From assembly GCA_021781935.1 (NCBI GenBank), contig JAJXVW010000034.1, positions 1 to 5,985 on the forward strand: DNA of 5,985 bases. The letters run 5' to 3'. This document shows positions 1 through 5,185 of the stretch, in pieces (within the stretch, counting starts at the first letter, position 1; the number at the start of each line of letters is the position of its first letter). Position numbers and translations under genes: made by a program. This DNA is from a bacterium. GTDB lineage: Bacteria; Patescibacteriota; Minisyncoccia; Phycocordibacterales; Phycocordibacteraceae. The notes under the pieces are model-generated. The model did not search any database. It was given only the letters and a program-made list of their open reading frames with translations, and was not told where the DNA came from.

Positions 1-1102
1 GTACTGCTTGGGCATTCGCTTCGAGGCCGCGAAGCGTCTCGGGGTCGACCCCCTGTTCACGCAGGAAGATGTCGACGCCACGTTCCCGCTCATCGAGACG
101 ATCCCGTATCACAAGGACGTCGAGATCGCGCCCGGGCTCACCGCCTATTTGCGCAATACCGGCCATATCCTGGGCTCAGCGAGCGTCCGGTTAACCGATA
201 CTTCCGACGGTTCATCTGTCGCACTTACCGGCGATATCGGCAACTCGCCGTCGCCCCTGCTTCCCGACTTCGAGCCGGTGCCGGACGCCGATGCGGTCCT
301 CATGGAGAGCGTCTACGGCGATCGGCTCCATCCGGACGAGAAGGGACGCGTAGAGCGTTTGCGGAATACCGTGAAAGCGGCTATCGACCGCGGGGGCAAT
401 ATTCTTATCCCCGCGTTCTCGATTGAACGTACGCAGCTCATGCTCTATGAGCTCTCGAACATGTTCGAGAACGGCGATCTGCCGAAGATTCCGGTCTATC
501 TCGATTCGCCCCTTGCGATACACGTAACCCGCGTCTACGAGAAATGGGGTGCGACGTATTTTAAGAAGGCAGCCGAGGACGAAATGAAACGCGAGGGCTC
601 CCTGTTCGAGTTTCCGTTCCTTACGAAGACGCTCGCGCGCGATGAGTCGAAGGAGATTGCGAATGATCGACGGCAGAAGATCATCATCGCAGGCGCGGGC
701 ATGAGCCATGGCGGGCGTATCGGCATCTGGGAAGAGAAGTACCTGCCGGATCCATCGACCTCGCTCATCATCGTGGGCTATCAGGCGCCCGGAAGTCCCG
801 GACGCCGTATGGCGGAGGGCGACCAGAACGTGAAGCTTAGAGGGCGGGAGGTCGACGTACGGGCGCATGTCGAGATACTCGAAGGGTGGTCGGGACATGC
901 CGACCGGGACGGACTCGTGCGATTTGCGGAAGGAAGCCTGAAAGACGGACGCGTAAAGACGGTCTTCGTAGCGATAGGGGAGCCTTCTGCTGAGCGTTTC
1001 CTTGCGCAGCGAATCCACGATTACCTTGGCGGACATGCCGTCGTCCCGGAACGGCTCGAATCCTGGCTCATTGCCAGAGGAGAGGCTGCCAAGAAGGCAT
1101 AA
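1..1102 (+). CDS. MBL-fold / beta-CASP ribonuclease-like protein (5' partial)
   Basis: This is the C-terminal part of a metallo-beta-lactamase/beta-CASP nuclease of the CPSF/RNase J-like superfamily, whose members cleave or trim RNA using two zinc ions. The reading frame is open to the left edge (Y-C precede the first possible TTG at 8), so the start and the HxHxDH motif lie outside. Numbering from the TTG, visible motifs are: GHILGSA with metal ligand H53 (motif III), TGDIG with D76 (motif IV), ESVYGDRLH with E100 (beta-CASP motif A), the IPAFSIERTQ helix (about 134-143), the YLDSPLA segment (164-170), the GAGMSHGGR loop (229-237) and SGHAD with H297 (motif C). Family members usually have HH right after GGRI(x) (motif B), but this protein has I240-W241, so one catalytic His may be missing. 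It ends at TAA against a bidirectional terminator and converges on rplT. Fold and family are secure; enzymatic activity is less certain because of motif B. Confidence 0.9.
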   Translation, partial: YCLGIRFEAAKRLGVDPLFTQEDVDATFPLIETIPYHKDVEIAPGLTAYLRNTGHILGSASVRLTDTSDGSSVALTGDIGNSPSPLLPDFEPVPDADAVLMESVYGDRLHPDEKGRVERLRNTVKAAIDRGGNILIPAFSIERTQLMLYELSNMFENGDLPKIPVYLDSPLAIHVTRVYEKWGATYFKKAAEDEMKREGSLFEFPFLTKTLARDESKEIANDRRQKIIIAGAGMSHGGRIGIWEEKYLPDPSTSLIIVGYQAPGSPGRRMAEGDQNVKLRGREVDVRAHVEILEGWSGHADRDGLVRFAEGSLKDGRVKTVFVAIGEPSAERFLAQRIHDYLGGHAVVPERLESWLIARGEAAKKA

Positions 1103-1142
1103 GCAAGAACCGCCGCGCCCGTGAGGGCGCGGCGGTTCTTGC
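1103..1142. terminator. Bidirectional hairpin terminator between convergent genes
   Basis: The 18-base arms 1103-1120 and 1125-1142 are perfectly complementary and enclose a GTGA tetraloop (1121-1124). The stem core is very GC-rich. Its base carries AAGAAC on the left and GTTCTT on the right, which gives each strand a short pyrimidine run on leaving the hairpin. It starts directly after the TAA of the beta-CASP gene and lies 11 bases beyond the rplT stop on the other strand, so it most likely ends both transcripts. There is no long uninterrupted T-tract on either side. Confidence 0.85.
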
Positions 1143-1153
1143 GAAACGAAATC

Positions 1154-1501
1154 CTATTTAACCTTTGCGGCGATACGAGCGAACATCTCCGGATTCGTCG
1201 CGGCGATCTCGGCGAGCGTCTTGCGGTCGAGCGCAACGCCCTGCTTCTTCATTTTGTTGATGAACGTCGAGTAGGACTTGTGGCCGTTCTCGCGGACCGC
1301 AGCATTTAAGCGCACGATCCAGAGCTGGCGGAACACGTTCTTCTTCTCGCGTCGGTCGTTAAAGGCGTACTTCCCGGCGCGCATGATAGCCTCATGCATC
1401 TGGCGCTTCTTGGTTGAACGGCCATGGCGATAGCCCTTCGTGCGCGAGCGCATGTTGCTCCGGCGCTTGTTCGCCATGACGCCTCCTTTTACTCGTGACA
1501 T
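1154..1501 (-). CDS. rplT: 50S ribosomal protein L20
   Basis: L20 binds 23S rRNA early in assembly of the large ribosomal subunit. The 115-residue product has the normal family length (about 115-120). It shows the family's basic N-terminal arm (MSRVKGGV, then KRRSN, TKGYRHGRS), the AGKYAFNDRREKK segment, the RQLWIVRLNAA helix and the SYSTFINKMKK motif. The start at 1501 is chosen because the MxRVKxG N-terminus is conserved in L20, although its upstream sequence (CTCTAGGT) is a poor ribosome binding site. A much better Shine-Dalgarno-like run (AAAAGGAGG) lies inside the gene before the second Met at 1477, which would give a protein lacking the first eight residues. The gene is last in infC-rpmI-rplT, 26 bp after rpmI, and is followed by the 1103-1142 hairpin. 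Confidence 0.97.
   Translation of the reverse strand: MSRVKGGVMANKRRSNMRSRTKGYRHGRSTKKRQMHEAIMRAGKYAFNDRREKKNVFRQLWIVRLNAAVRENGHKSYSTFINKMKKQGVALDRKTLAEIAATNPEMFARIAAKVK
1482..1490 (-). promoter_or_regulatory. Shine-Dalgarno-like sequence inside the rplT N-terminus
   Basis: Read on the minus strand, AAAAGGAGG is followed by CGTC and then the in-frame ATG at 1477. The bases encode V-K-G-G of the conserved L20 N-terminal arm, so the match may simply be a consequence of the protein sequence. It is nonetheless the strongest ribosome-binding-like site in the window and could drive internal initiation at residue 9. Confidence 0.4.
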
Positions 1502-1527
1502 ACCTAGAGATTACTGTTTACTAAAAG

Positions 1528-1722
1528 CTACTTCGCACCGGATGCGGGGAGAAAGCGCCGCTTCACGGCTTTCGTAAGAGCTATCGTGACCGAGCCGCGT
1601 TTGCCGCGGCGTTCCGCGCCCGAGGCCTTCGCGTTGAAATGATTCTGGCCTGCTTTCCGCGCGACGAGCTTACCCTTGCGGGTGACCCGGATGCGCTTCG
1701 TATATGATTTATTTGTTTTCAT
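1528..1722 (-). CDS. rpmI: 50S ribosomal protein L35
   Basis: L35 is a small basic protein of the large ribosomal subunit. The ATG at 1722 gives 64 residues, the usual L35 length, beginning MKTNKSYTKRIRVTRKGK. This corresponds to the family pattern of MKTxKxxxKRF.VTxxGK, then RKAGQNHFNAK (family: RxAGKxH) and a basic C-terminus ending KRRFLPASGAK. The frame stays open upstream to 1773, but the extra 17 residues lie inside infC in another frame and match nothing in L35, so they are rejected. The start codon overlaps the end of infC by 14 bases and no clear Shine-Dalgarno precedes it, so translation is probably coupled to infC. Because of that overlap there is no leader between infC and rpmI that could hold an L20 repressor-binding structure as in Escherichia coli. 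Confidence 0.95.
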   Translation of the reverse strand: MKTNKSYTKRIRVTRKGKLVARKAGQNHFNAKASGAERRGKRGSVTIALTKAVKRRFLPASGAK

Positions 1723-2275
1723 GGTTGATTTGATCTTGCTCCCGCTTCTTTTGCGCCCCGAGGTCGCGCTCAATGACCCCCGCGTATCCCTTCGGGCTCT
1801 TCGTTATGGGTTCCGCCATCTTGAACGCGTACGGGATGCGCTTCAGGAACAGTTCGAGGCGGCCCTTGAGGAACTCCTCGTTCATGCCCTTATACCGACC
1901 CTTTAGGAAGATTTCGGCGCGAACCCGATGTCCCTCAGAAAGCCACTCTGCGGCCTTCTTGGCCTTCAGGTTCTGGTCGTTATCGCTCGTGCCGACCTTT
2001 ATCTGGACTTCCTTGGTTTCGGAGATCTTTGCCTTCGCCTTGACGGCTTTCTCCTTCTTCCGTCGTTCGTACTCGAATTTACCATAATCGGCGATTCTCG
2101 CAACGGGCGGGTTCGCCGAGGGGCTTATCTCAATGAGATCGAGGCTGCTCCGCTCAGCAGCGGCGAGCGCTTCTCGCCGTGAAAGAACGCCGAGATTCTC
2201 CCCGTCGTTCCCAATGACGCGCAATTCGTCTGCACGTATTTCGTTATTTATCCTGAGTCGGTCTTGTATGGCCAC
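1709..2275 (-). CDS. infC: Translation initiation factor IF-3
   Basis: IF3 binds the 30S subunit, keeps it apart from 50S and checks the start codon and initiator tRNA. The N-domain is recognisable from RINNEIRADELRVIG, through LDLIEISPSANPPVARIADYGKFEYERRKKEK (the family signature around PPVxRIxDYGK), into a lysine-rich linker helix. The C-domain runs from TKEVQIKVGTSDNDQNLKAKKAAEWL to the end, with the KGRYKGM segment. There is no in-frame ATG before the middle of the gene, so the start must be non-AUG. I favour GTG at 2275 (188 residues). GTG at 2296 (195 residues) lies on top of the predicted -10 box, and ATA at 2269 is also possible. None has a Shine-Dalgarno sequence. It is first in infC-rpmI-rplT and overlaps rpmI by 14 bases. 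Identity is certain; the start is not. Confidence 0.93.
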   Translation of the reverse strand: MAIQDRLRINNEIRADELRVIGNDGENLGVLSRREALAAAERSSLDLIEISPSANPPVARIADYGKFEYERRKKEKAVKAKAKISETKEVQIKVGTSDNDQNLKAKKAAEWLSEGHRVRAEIFLKGRYKGMNEEFLKGRLELFLKRIPYAFKMAEPITKSPKGYAGVIERDLGAQKKREQDQINHENK

Positions 2276-2286
2276 GTGGTGCGTGA

Positions 2287-2316
2287 AATATAGCACAAAA
2301 ACAGAGCAGATTTCAA
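2287..2316 (-). promoter_or_regulatory. Promoter of the infC-rpmI-rplT operon
   Basis: On the minus strand there is a -35 box TTGAAA (2316-2311), an 18-base spacer and an extended -10, TGC-TATATT (TATATT at 2292-2287). The expected transcription start is the A at 2280, five bases before GTG 2275. The -35 box begins one base after the TAA of the upstream nuclease gene, so the operon appears to have its own promoter despite following that gene on the same strand. The match to a housekeeping sigma-70 promoter is good. Confidence 0.65.
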
Positions 2317-2317
2317 G

Positions 2318-3238
2318 TTACGGCGCGGCGAGCTGGGCCGGCTTTGAAAGTTTGATCTCAGCCTTCCCTTGGTAGGAGGTAAGGGTGCCCGTCAGGGTGA
2401 CGGTTTTCCCCGCATAACGGGAGAGATCGCCGAACGCACTCGCATCGCCCGCAAAAATGACCCCGGCGAACGGACAGGACTGGTAATCGCGGCAGAAGTC
2501 AAGGAATACCGTGCCGCTTTTTGCGGTGTATGCGTCGATCAGGGTACCCGTCACGTTCGCGTACTCGCCGATGTGGTTATGGGCCTCGGCAACGGTGTAC
2601 GGACCGCGCAAAACCGACGCGGCGGCGCTTTGCGCCGCCGCGGTCGTTCCCCGGTACTCTTTGAAGAGCCGTAATAGGAGCGTTTCGTAGGTTTGCACGA
2701 GCGTCGGATCCGTACCGATTTCGAGCACCTCGTCGTTCTCGGTCGTTGCCGATCCCGTCCAGTTGTAGGAGCCCATCGCGTACGCGGTGTCCGTTACGAG
2801 CAGCTTTATGTGCATGATTCCGTTCCCGTCAGGATGCTGTTCCGTTTCGACCGGAATACCTGCCGCGAGGAGCTCCTCTATTTCTGGCTGATCGTACGAA
2901 CTCGCGCTTTCGGTCGCATCCGCGAGGCCTCGTACGTCGACCCCACGTTCCTTTGCGCGCACGAGCGCATCGGCGACGTCCTTCAGCGTGAATTCGTATA
3001 TGGCGAAATACACGTGCGAGCTTGCGGCATCGATGAGCGCGATGAGTTGCTGGTCGTTTCGTTTCGCATCAAGCGAGTAGAGCACGCGCGTGCTTCCGGG
3101 CGGCGGCGCGGAAACGGTCACCGGCGCGGCGCATGAGGCGGCGCGCGCCGGTCGGTCCGTTCCGAGCAAATATCCGATGCCGAGCGTTGCGAGCGAGAGA
3201 ACGAGCGCCCCGGCGGCGCGCTTGCGAGCGGGAGCCAT
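2318..3238 (-). CDS. Exported phospholipase D-family nuclease with C-terminal OB-like domain
   Basis: The 306-residue product probably cleaves nucleic acid outside the cytoplasm. A basic start (RKR) followed by a hydrophobic stretch at about 9-26 (AGALVLSLATLGIGYLLG) is a signal peptide or membrane anchor. Residues about 50-195 form a single PLD domain with the HKD motif H143-x-K145-x4-D150, followed by GSYNW (156-160) and E170. One HKD per chain is typical of Nuc-like nucleases that work as dimers. Residues about 213-303 (YTVAEAHNHIGEYANVTGTLID..., VFLDF, AGVIFAG, GKTVTLTGTL) resemble an OB-fold nucleic-acid-binding domain found with secreted nucleases. C249 and C255 could form a disulfide, consistent with export. 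The ATG at 3238 is chosen because a TATACT -10 box lies exactly six bases upstream, and no Shine-Dalgarno is present. It diverges from the exonuclease gene. A true phospholipase is less likely. Confidence 0.88.
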   Translation of the reverse strand: MAPARKRAAGALVLSLATLGIGYLLGTDRPARAASCAAPVTVSAPPPGSTRVLYSLDAKRNDQQLIALIDAASSHVYFAIYEFTLKDVADALVRAKERGVDVRGLADATESASSYDQPEIEELLAAGIPVETEQHPDGNGIMHIKLLVTDTAYAMGSYNWTGSATTENDEVLEIGTDPTLVQTYETLLLRLFKEYRGTTAAAQSAAASVLRGPYTVAEAHNHIGEYANVTGTLIDAYTAKSGTVFLDFCRDYQSCPFAGVIFAGDASAFGDLSRYAGKTVTLTGTLTSYQGKAEIKLSKPAQLAAP

Positions 3239-3244
3239 GGGGAC

Positions 3245-3252
3245 AGTATACT
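3245..3252. promoter_or_regulatory. Shared palindromic -10 element for divergent leaderless genes
   Basis: AGTATACT is its own reverse complement. On the + strand TATACT (3247-3252) is followed by six bases (GAACTC) and the ATG at 3259. On the - strand TATACT (3250-3245) is followed by six bases (GTCCCC) and the ATG at 3238. In both directions the +1 position expected from the -10 box is the A of the start codon. No strong -35 box is seen; TTGCGA at 3222-3227 on the + strand is a weak candidate at 19 bp. Confidence 0.65.
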
Positions 3253-3258
3253 GAACTC

Positions 3259-3960
3259 ATGGCGCTCGTATTCGACATCGAGACCGTCGGTGAGGATTGG
3301 GAATCGCTCGACGAAACCACGCAGAAGAACCTCGCGTGGTACCTCGAGCAGTCCTCGCGTGACGAAGACGAATACGAATACGAGCTGAAACAGGTCAAAG
3401 AAGGCCTCGGCCTATCGCCTCTGACCGGATTCATCGTGGCGATCGGCGTATATGACACTGAGAAGAAACAGGGTGCCGTCTATTTTCAAGCGCCGAATGC
3501 GAAGCTCCAGGAGTCGGTAATGGATGGCGTGAAGTACAAGCCGATAGGAGAGAGGGAGATGCTTGTCCAATTCTGGGAGGTCGCGAAGCATGTGAATGAA
3601 TTCGTCTCCTTTAACGGCCGTTCCTTTGACGCGCCATTTCTCGCTATCCGCTCCTTGGTACACGACGTGAAGCCGTCCAGGGACTTGCTGAGCAATCGCT
3701 ATCTCTCCATGCAGCGCGGCTGCGCGCACATCGACCTCATGGACCAGCTCACCTTCTACGGCGCGGCACGCTTCAAGAAGTCGCTCCACCTCTTCTGTCG
3801 CGCGCTCGGCATTGAGAGTCCGAAAGCGGGCGGTACGGCCGGAGATGACGTTGCGGGGCTTTTTAAGGCCGGGAAGTACGAGGACATCGCCCGATACAAC
3901 GCGGGCGACCTCTTCGCGACCGCAGCGCTCTATGAGCGCTGGCGCATAACGTTCCGCTAA
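3259..3960 (+). CDS. DEDDy 3'-5' exonuclease (RNase H-like, PolB-exonuclease-related)
   Basis: The 233-residue product is a 3'-5' exonuclease of the DnaQ-like superfamily, close to the stand-alone proteins described as related to the PolB exonuclease domain. Motif I is FDIET (D6, E8), motif II is SFNGRSFDAPFL (D124) and motif III is RYNAGD (Y213, D217), the tyrosine form called DEDDy. Flanking features also fit the family: HIDLMDQLTFYG (157-168), SLHLFCRALGI (175-185) and the AGKYEDIARYN helix. An acidic segment at 30-42 (rich in E, D and Y) lies between motif I and the core. The frame is open from 3133, but the added 42 residues are an arginine-rich antisense image of the nuclease N-terminus. 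ATG 3259 fits the domain start and lies six bases after a -10 box with no Shine-Dalgarno. The substrate (DNA or RNA, repair or turnover) cannot be read from the sequence. Confidence 0.88.
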   Translation: MALVFDIETVGEDWESLDETTQKNLAWYLEQSSRDEDEYEYELKQVKEGLGLSPLTGFIVAIGVYDTEKKQGAVYFQAPNAKLQESVMDGVKYKPIGEREMLVQFWEVAKHVNEFVSFNGRSFDAPFLAIRSLVHDVKPSRDLLSNRYLSMQRGCAHIDLMDQLTFYGAARFKKSLHLFCRALGIESPKAGGTAGDDVAGLFKAGKYEDIARYNAGDLFATAALYERWRITFR

Positions 3961-3961
3961 C

Positions 3962-4013
3962 GCCTGGGGATAACCGTCGAAGTCCGACTTCGACGGAACC
4001 GATATCCCCAGGC
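3962..4013. other. Two-tier inverted repeat downstream of the exonuclease gene
   Basis: The outer arms 3962-3972 and 4003-4013 are perfectly complementary over 11 bp (GCCTGGGGATA / TATCCCCAGGC). The inner arms 3974-3983 and 3987-3996 are perfect over 10 bp around a CCG loop. One base (3973) separates the tiers on the left and six (3997-4002) on the right, giving an asymmetric internal loop. It begins two bases after the exonuclease stop, so it probably protects or ends that transcript. No T-run follows on the + strand, so it is not a textbook intrinsic terminator. Confidence 0.7.
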
Positions 4014-4016
4014 TGG

Positions 4017-4036
4017 TACCCGCGCGCGGCGCGGTA
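4017..4036. other. Small GC-rich hairpin in the 3961-4071 spacer
   Basis: TACC (4017-4020) pairs with GGTA (4033-4036) and GCGC (4022-4025) pairs with GCGC (4029-4032), with C4021 bulged and a three-base loop. It directly follows the larger two-tier repeat and immediately precedes the possible -10 box of the next gene. It may be only a by-product of high GC content. Confidence 0.35.
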
Positions 4037-4039
4037 TCG

Positions 4040-4045
4040 TAGAAT
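4040..4045 (+). promoter_or_regulatory. Possible -10 box for the FMN reductase gene
   Basis: TAGAAT differs from TATAAT at one position and predicts transcription from about 4052, leaving a leader of about 20 bases before ATG 4072. No convincing -35 box lies 16-18 bases upstream, since that stretch is part of the GC-rich hairpin. No Shine-Dalgarno precedes the ATG. TGC-TGAATT (4056-4064) is a weaker, closer alternative that would make the transcript almost leaderless. Confidence 0.3.
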
Positions 4046-4071
4046 CCTAGCCTAATGCTGAATTATCGAGT

Positions 4072-4605
4072 ATGAAATTCGTCGCCATTTCCGGAAGTCT
4101 CCGCAAGGATTCATTTAATACGAAGCTCCTGCATGCGATGCGGAAGCTCGCGCCCGACGGGGTCGAGATCGAGATCGCCTCGCTCGCGGATCTGCCGCTA
4201 TTCGATCAGGATACCGAAGCTTCTTATCCCGCGCCGGCACAAGCGCTCAAGGATGCGGTGAATGCCGCCGACGCGGTCATCCTCGCCACGCCCGAATATA
4301 ACCGTTCGATGTCAGGCGTCCTTAAAAACGCCATCGACTGGCTCTCAAGGCCCTATGGCAGCAATTCGTTTGCCGGCAAGCCGGTGCTCGTCGCGGGCGT
4401 CTCTATCGGAAAGATAGGCACGGCGGTCGGTCAGAGCCACCTCAAGCAGGTTATGGTATATCTCGACGCGAAACTCGTTGGCCAACCGGAGCTCTACCTC
4501 GGCCCCGGCGGCGAACTTTTCGCTGAGGACGGTTCGCTCAAGGAGGACGCGACAAAGGAACTCGTCGCGCGCGCGCTCGAAGCGCTCGCGGCGCGGGTCG
4601 GGTAA
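4072..4605 (+). CDS. NAD(P)H-dependent FMN reductase-family flavoprotein
   Basis: The 177-residue product belongs to the flavodoxin-like NADPH-dependent FMN reductase family, cytoplasmic enzymes that use bound FMN to reduce quinones, azo compounds, chromate or free flavin. The phosphate-binding loop GSLRKDSFN (8-16) follows the first strand (KFVAISGS). The second FMN-binding segment is ATPEYNRSMSGVLKNAIDWLSRP (72-94), almost the family consensus. A third conserved strand is KPVLVAGVSIGKIGT. Length is normal for the family. ATG 4072 is chosen because it sits immediately before the first beta strand and no earlier in-frame start looks plausible. It appears to be a single-gene unit: a structured spacer precedes it and an intrinsic terminator follows at 4627-4658. 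The physiological substrate cannot be assigned. Confidence 0.93.
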   Translation: MKFVAISGSLRKDSFNTKLLHAMRKLAPDGVEIEIASLADLPLFDQDTEASYPAPAQALKDAVNAADAVILATPEYNRSMSGVLKNAIDWLSRPYGSNSFAGKPVLVAGVSIGKIGTAVGQSHLKQVMVYLDAKLVGQPELYLGPGGELFAEDGSLKEDATKELVARALEALAARVG

Positions 4606-4626
4606 ATCTTTTCTTGCGCGAGTAAC

Positions 4627-4658
4627 ATGCCGCGCGCCCATAGGGCGAGCGGCATTTT
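4627..4658 (+). terminator. Intrinsic terminator of the FMN reductase gene
   Basis: The arms 4627-4639 and 4643-4655 pair at 12 of 13 positions (one G/A mismatch at 4634/4648) around an ATA loop. They are followed by TTT, making a four-T run with the last base of the stem, then AATGG. It lies 22 bases after the reductase stop and 17 bases before the next start codon, so the following gene most likely relies on its own promoter or on readthrough. Confidence 0.75.
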
Positions 4659-4660
4659 AA

Positions 4661-4669
4661 TGGTACCGT
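4661..4669 (+). promoter_or_regulatory. Possible extended -10 box of the DUF2127-type gene
   Basis: TGG-TACCGT has the TGn extension and the T-A-x-x-x-T skeleton of an extended -10 box, and ends exactly six bases before ATG 4676. It matches consensus poorly at the middle three positions. I list it because a terminator separates this gene from the previous one and because the six-base spacing equals that of the divergent pair at 3238/3259. Confidence 0.25.
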
Positions 4670-4675
4670 TGGCGC

Positions 4676-5182
4676 ATGAAAATCGTGCCCGCGCAGGAAC
4701 GAGAGCGCGAAAGAGATCTCCTGTGGGTGTTCGATTTTGCGCTCGTGCTGAAAGCGGTCGACGGCACGATCGAGATGGCGAGCGCGGTCGTCATCTTCTG
4801 GTATCCACGCGTCATCATGCACCTCGCGGACATCGCGACCGCCGGCGAGCTCTCGCAGGACCCGACCGATATCGTCGCGAATGCCATCCGCAATGCGGCG
4901 CACGCCCTCTCCCTGAGCGGCCATCTCTTGATTGCGCTCTATCTCTTCGTACACGGCCTCATAAAAGCTCTCCTCGTGATCGGGATTTTCGCCGGACAGA
5001 GAATCGCGTACCCGCTCTTCATCGCAGCGCTCGCGCTTTTCAGCGCCTATGAAACCTATCGCGGGCTCGTACGCCACGAGGCGATACTTCTCATCTTCGC
5101 CGCATTCGATCTCCTCCTCCTCGTGCTCACTGCCTATGAGTACCGGCGCCGGTATCCGAAAACGCCAGCCGTAGCCGCATGA
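4676..5182 (+). CDS. DUF2127-type integral membrane protein
   Basis: This 168-residue protein resembles the uncharacterised DUF2127 membrane family. After a charged N-terminus (QERERERD) there are about four hydrophobic helices: roughly 20-43 (FALVLKAVDGTIEMASAVVIFWY), 76-106 (SLSGHLLIALYLFVHGLIKALLVIGIF), 110-127 (AYPLFIAALALFSAY) and 133-153 (EAILLIFAAFDLLLLVLTAYEY). Family-like features are LKAVDG, the TAGELSQDPTDIVAN loop (about 55-69), LFVHGLIKALLV and a closing EYRRR. The end is basic and probably cytoplasmic. No function is known for this family and none is proposed. No Shine-Dalgarno is visible before the ATG. The stop codon lies only 3 bp from that of the convergent ATP-grasp gene, with no terminator between them. 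Confidence 0.8.
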   Translation: MKIVPAQERERERDLLWVFDFALVLKAVDGTIEMASAVVIFWYPRVIMHLADIATAGELSQDPTDIVANAIRNAAHALSLSGHLLIALYLFVHGLIKALLVIGIFAGQRIAYPLFIAALALFSAYETYRGLVRHEAILLIFAAFDLLLLVLTAYEYRRRYPKTPAVAA

Positions 5183-5185
5183 GCG

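Noticed and set aside
212..1036. Long minus-strand open frame opposite the beta-CASP gene
   Set aside because: Its product is arginine- and leucine-rich with no recognisable domain, and it lies wholly antisense to a gene with clear family motifs. It is a by-product of GC-rich codon use.
1502..1527. L20-binding leader or riboregulator between rpmI and rplT
   Set aside because: The 26-base spacer shows no stem-loop and is too short for the known L20 or autoregulatory leader structures.
1723..1773. 17-residue N-terminal extension of L35
   Set aside because: It lies in another frame inside infC and matches nothing in L35; the 64-residue form has the family length.
2693..3136. Plus-strand open frame opposite the PLD nuclease
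   Set aside because: It is antisense to conserved HKD and signal-peptide coding sequence, has an arginine-rich unstructured product, and has no promoter or ribosome binding site that decides for it.
3133..3258. 42-residue N-terminal extension of the exonuclease
   Set aside because: The residues are Arg-rich and antisense to the nuclease N-terminus, and the extension crosses the predicted promoter. The domain begins exactly at ATG 3259.
3962..4013. Integron attC-like site
   Set aside because: The palindrome lacks the RYYYAAC/GTTRRRY core pair, and no integrase or cassette array is present.
4014..4667. TGGTACC repeated at 4014-4020 and 4661-4667, each just after a hairpin
   Set aside because: A six-base palindrome (GGTACC) occurring a few times in 6 kb is near chance expectation, and a further copy lies inside the nuclease gene, so no shared function is claimed.
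4627..5052. Arg/His-rich plus-strand open frame overlapping the DUF2127-type gene
   Set aside because: It has low-complexity Arg-rich composition, starts inside the terminator hairpin and overlaps a protein with clear membrane helices in another frame.
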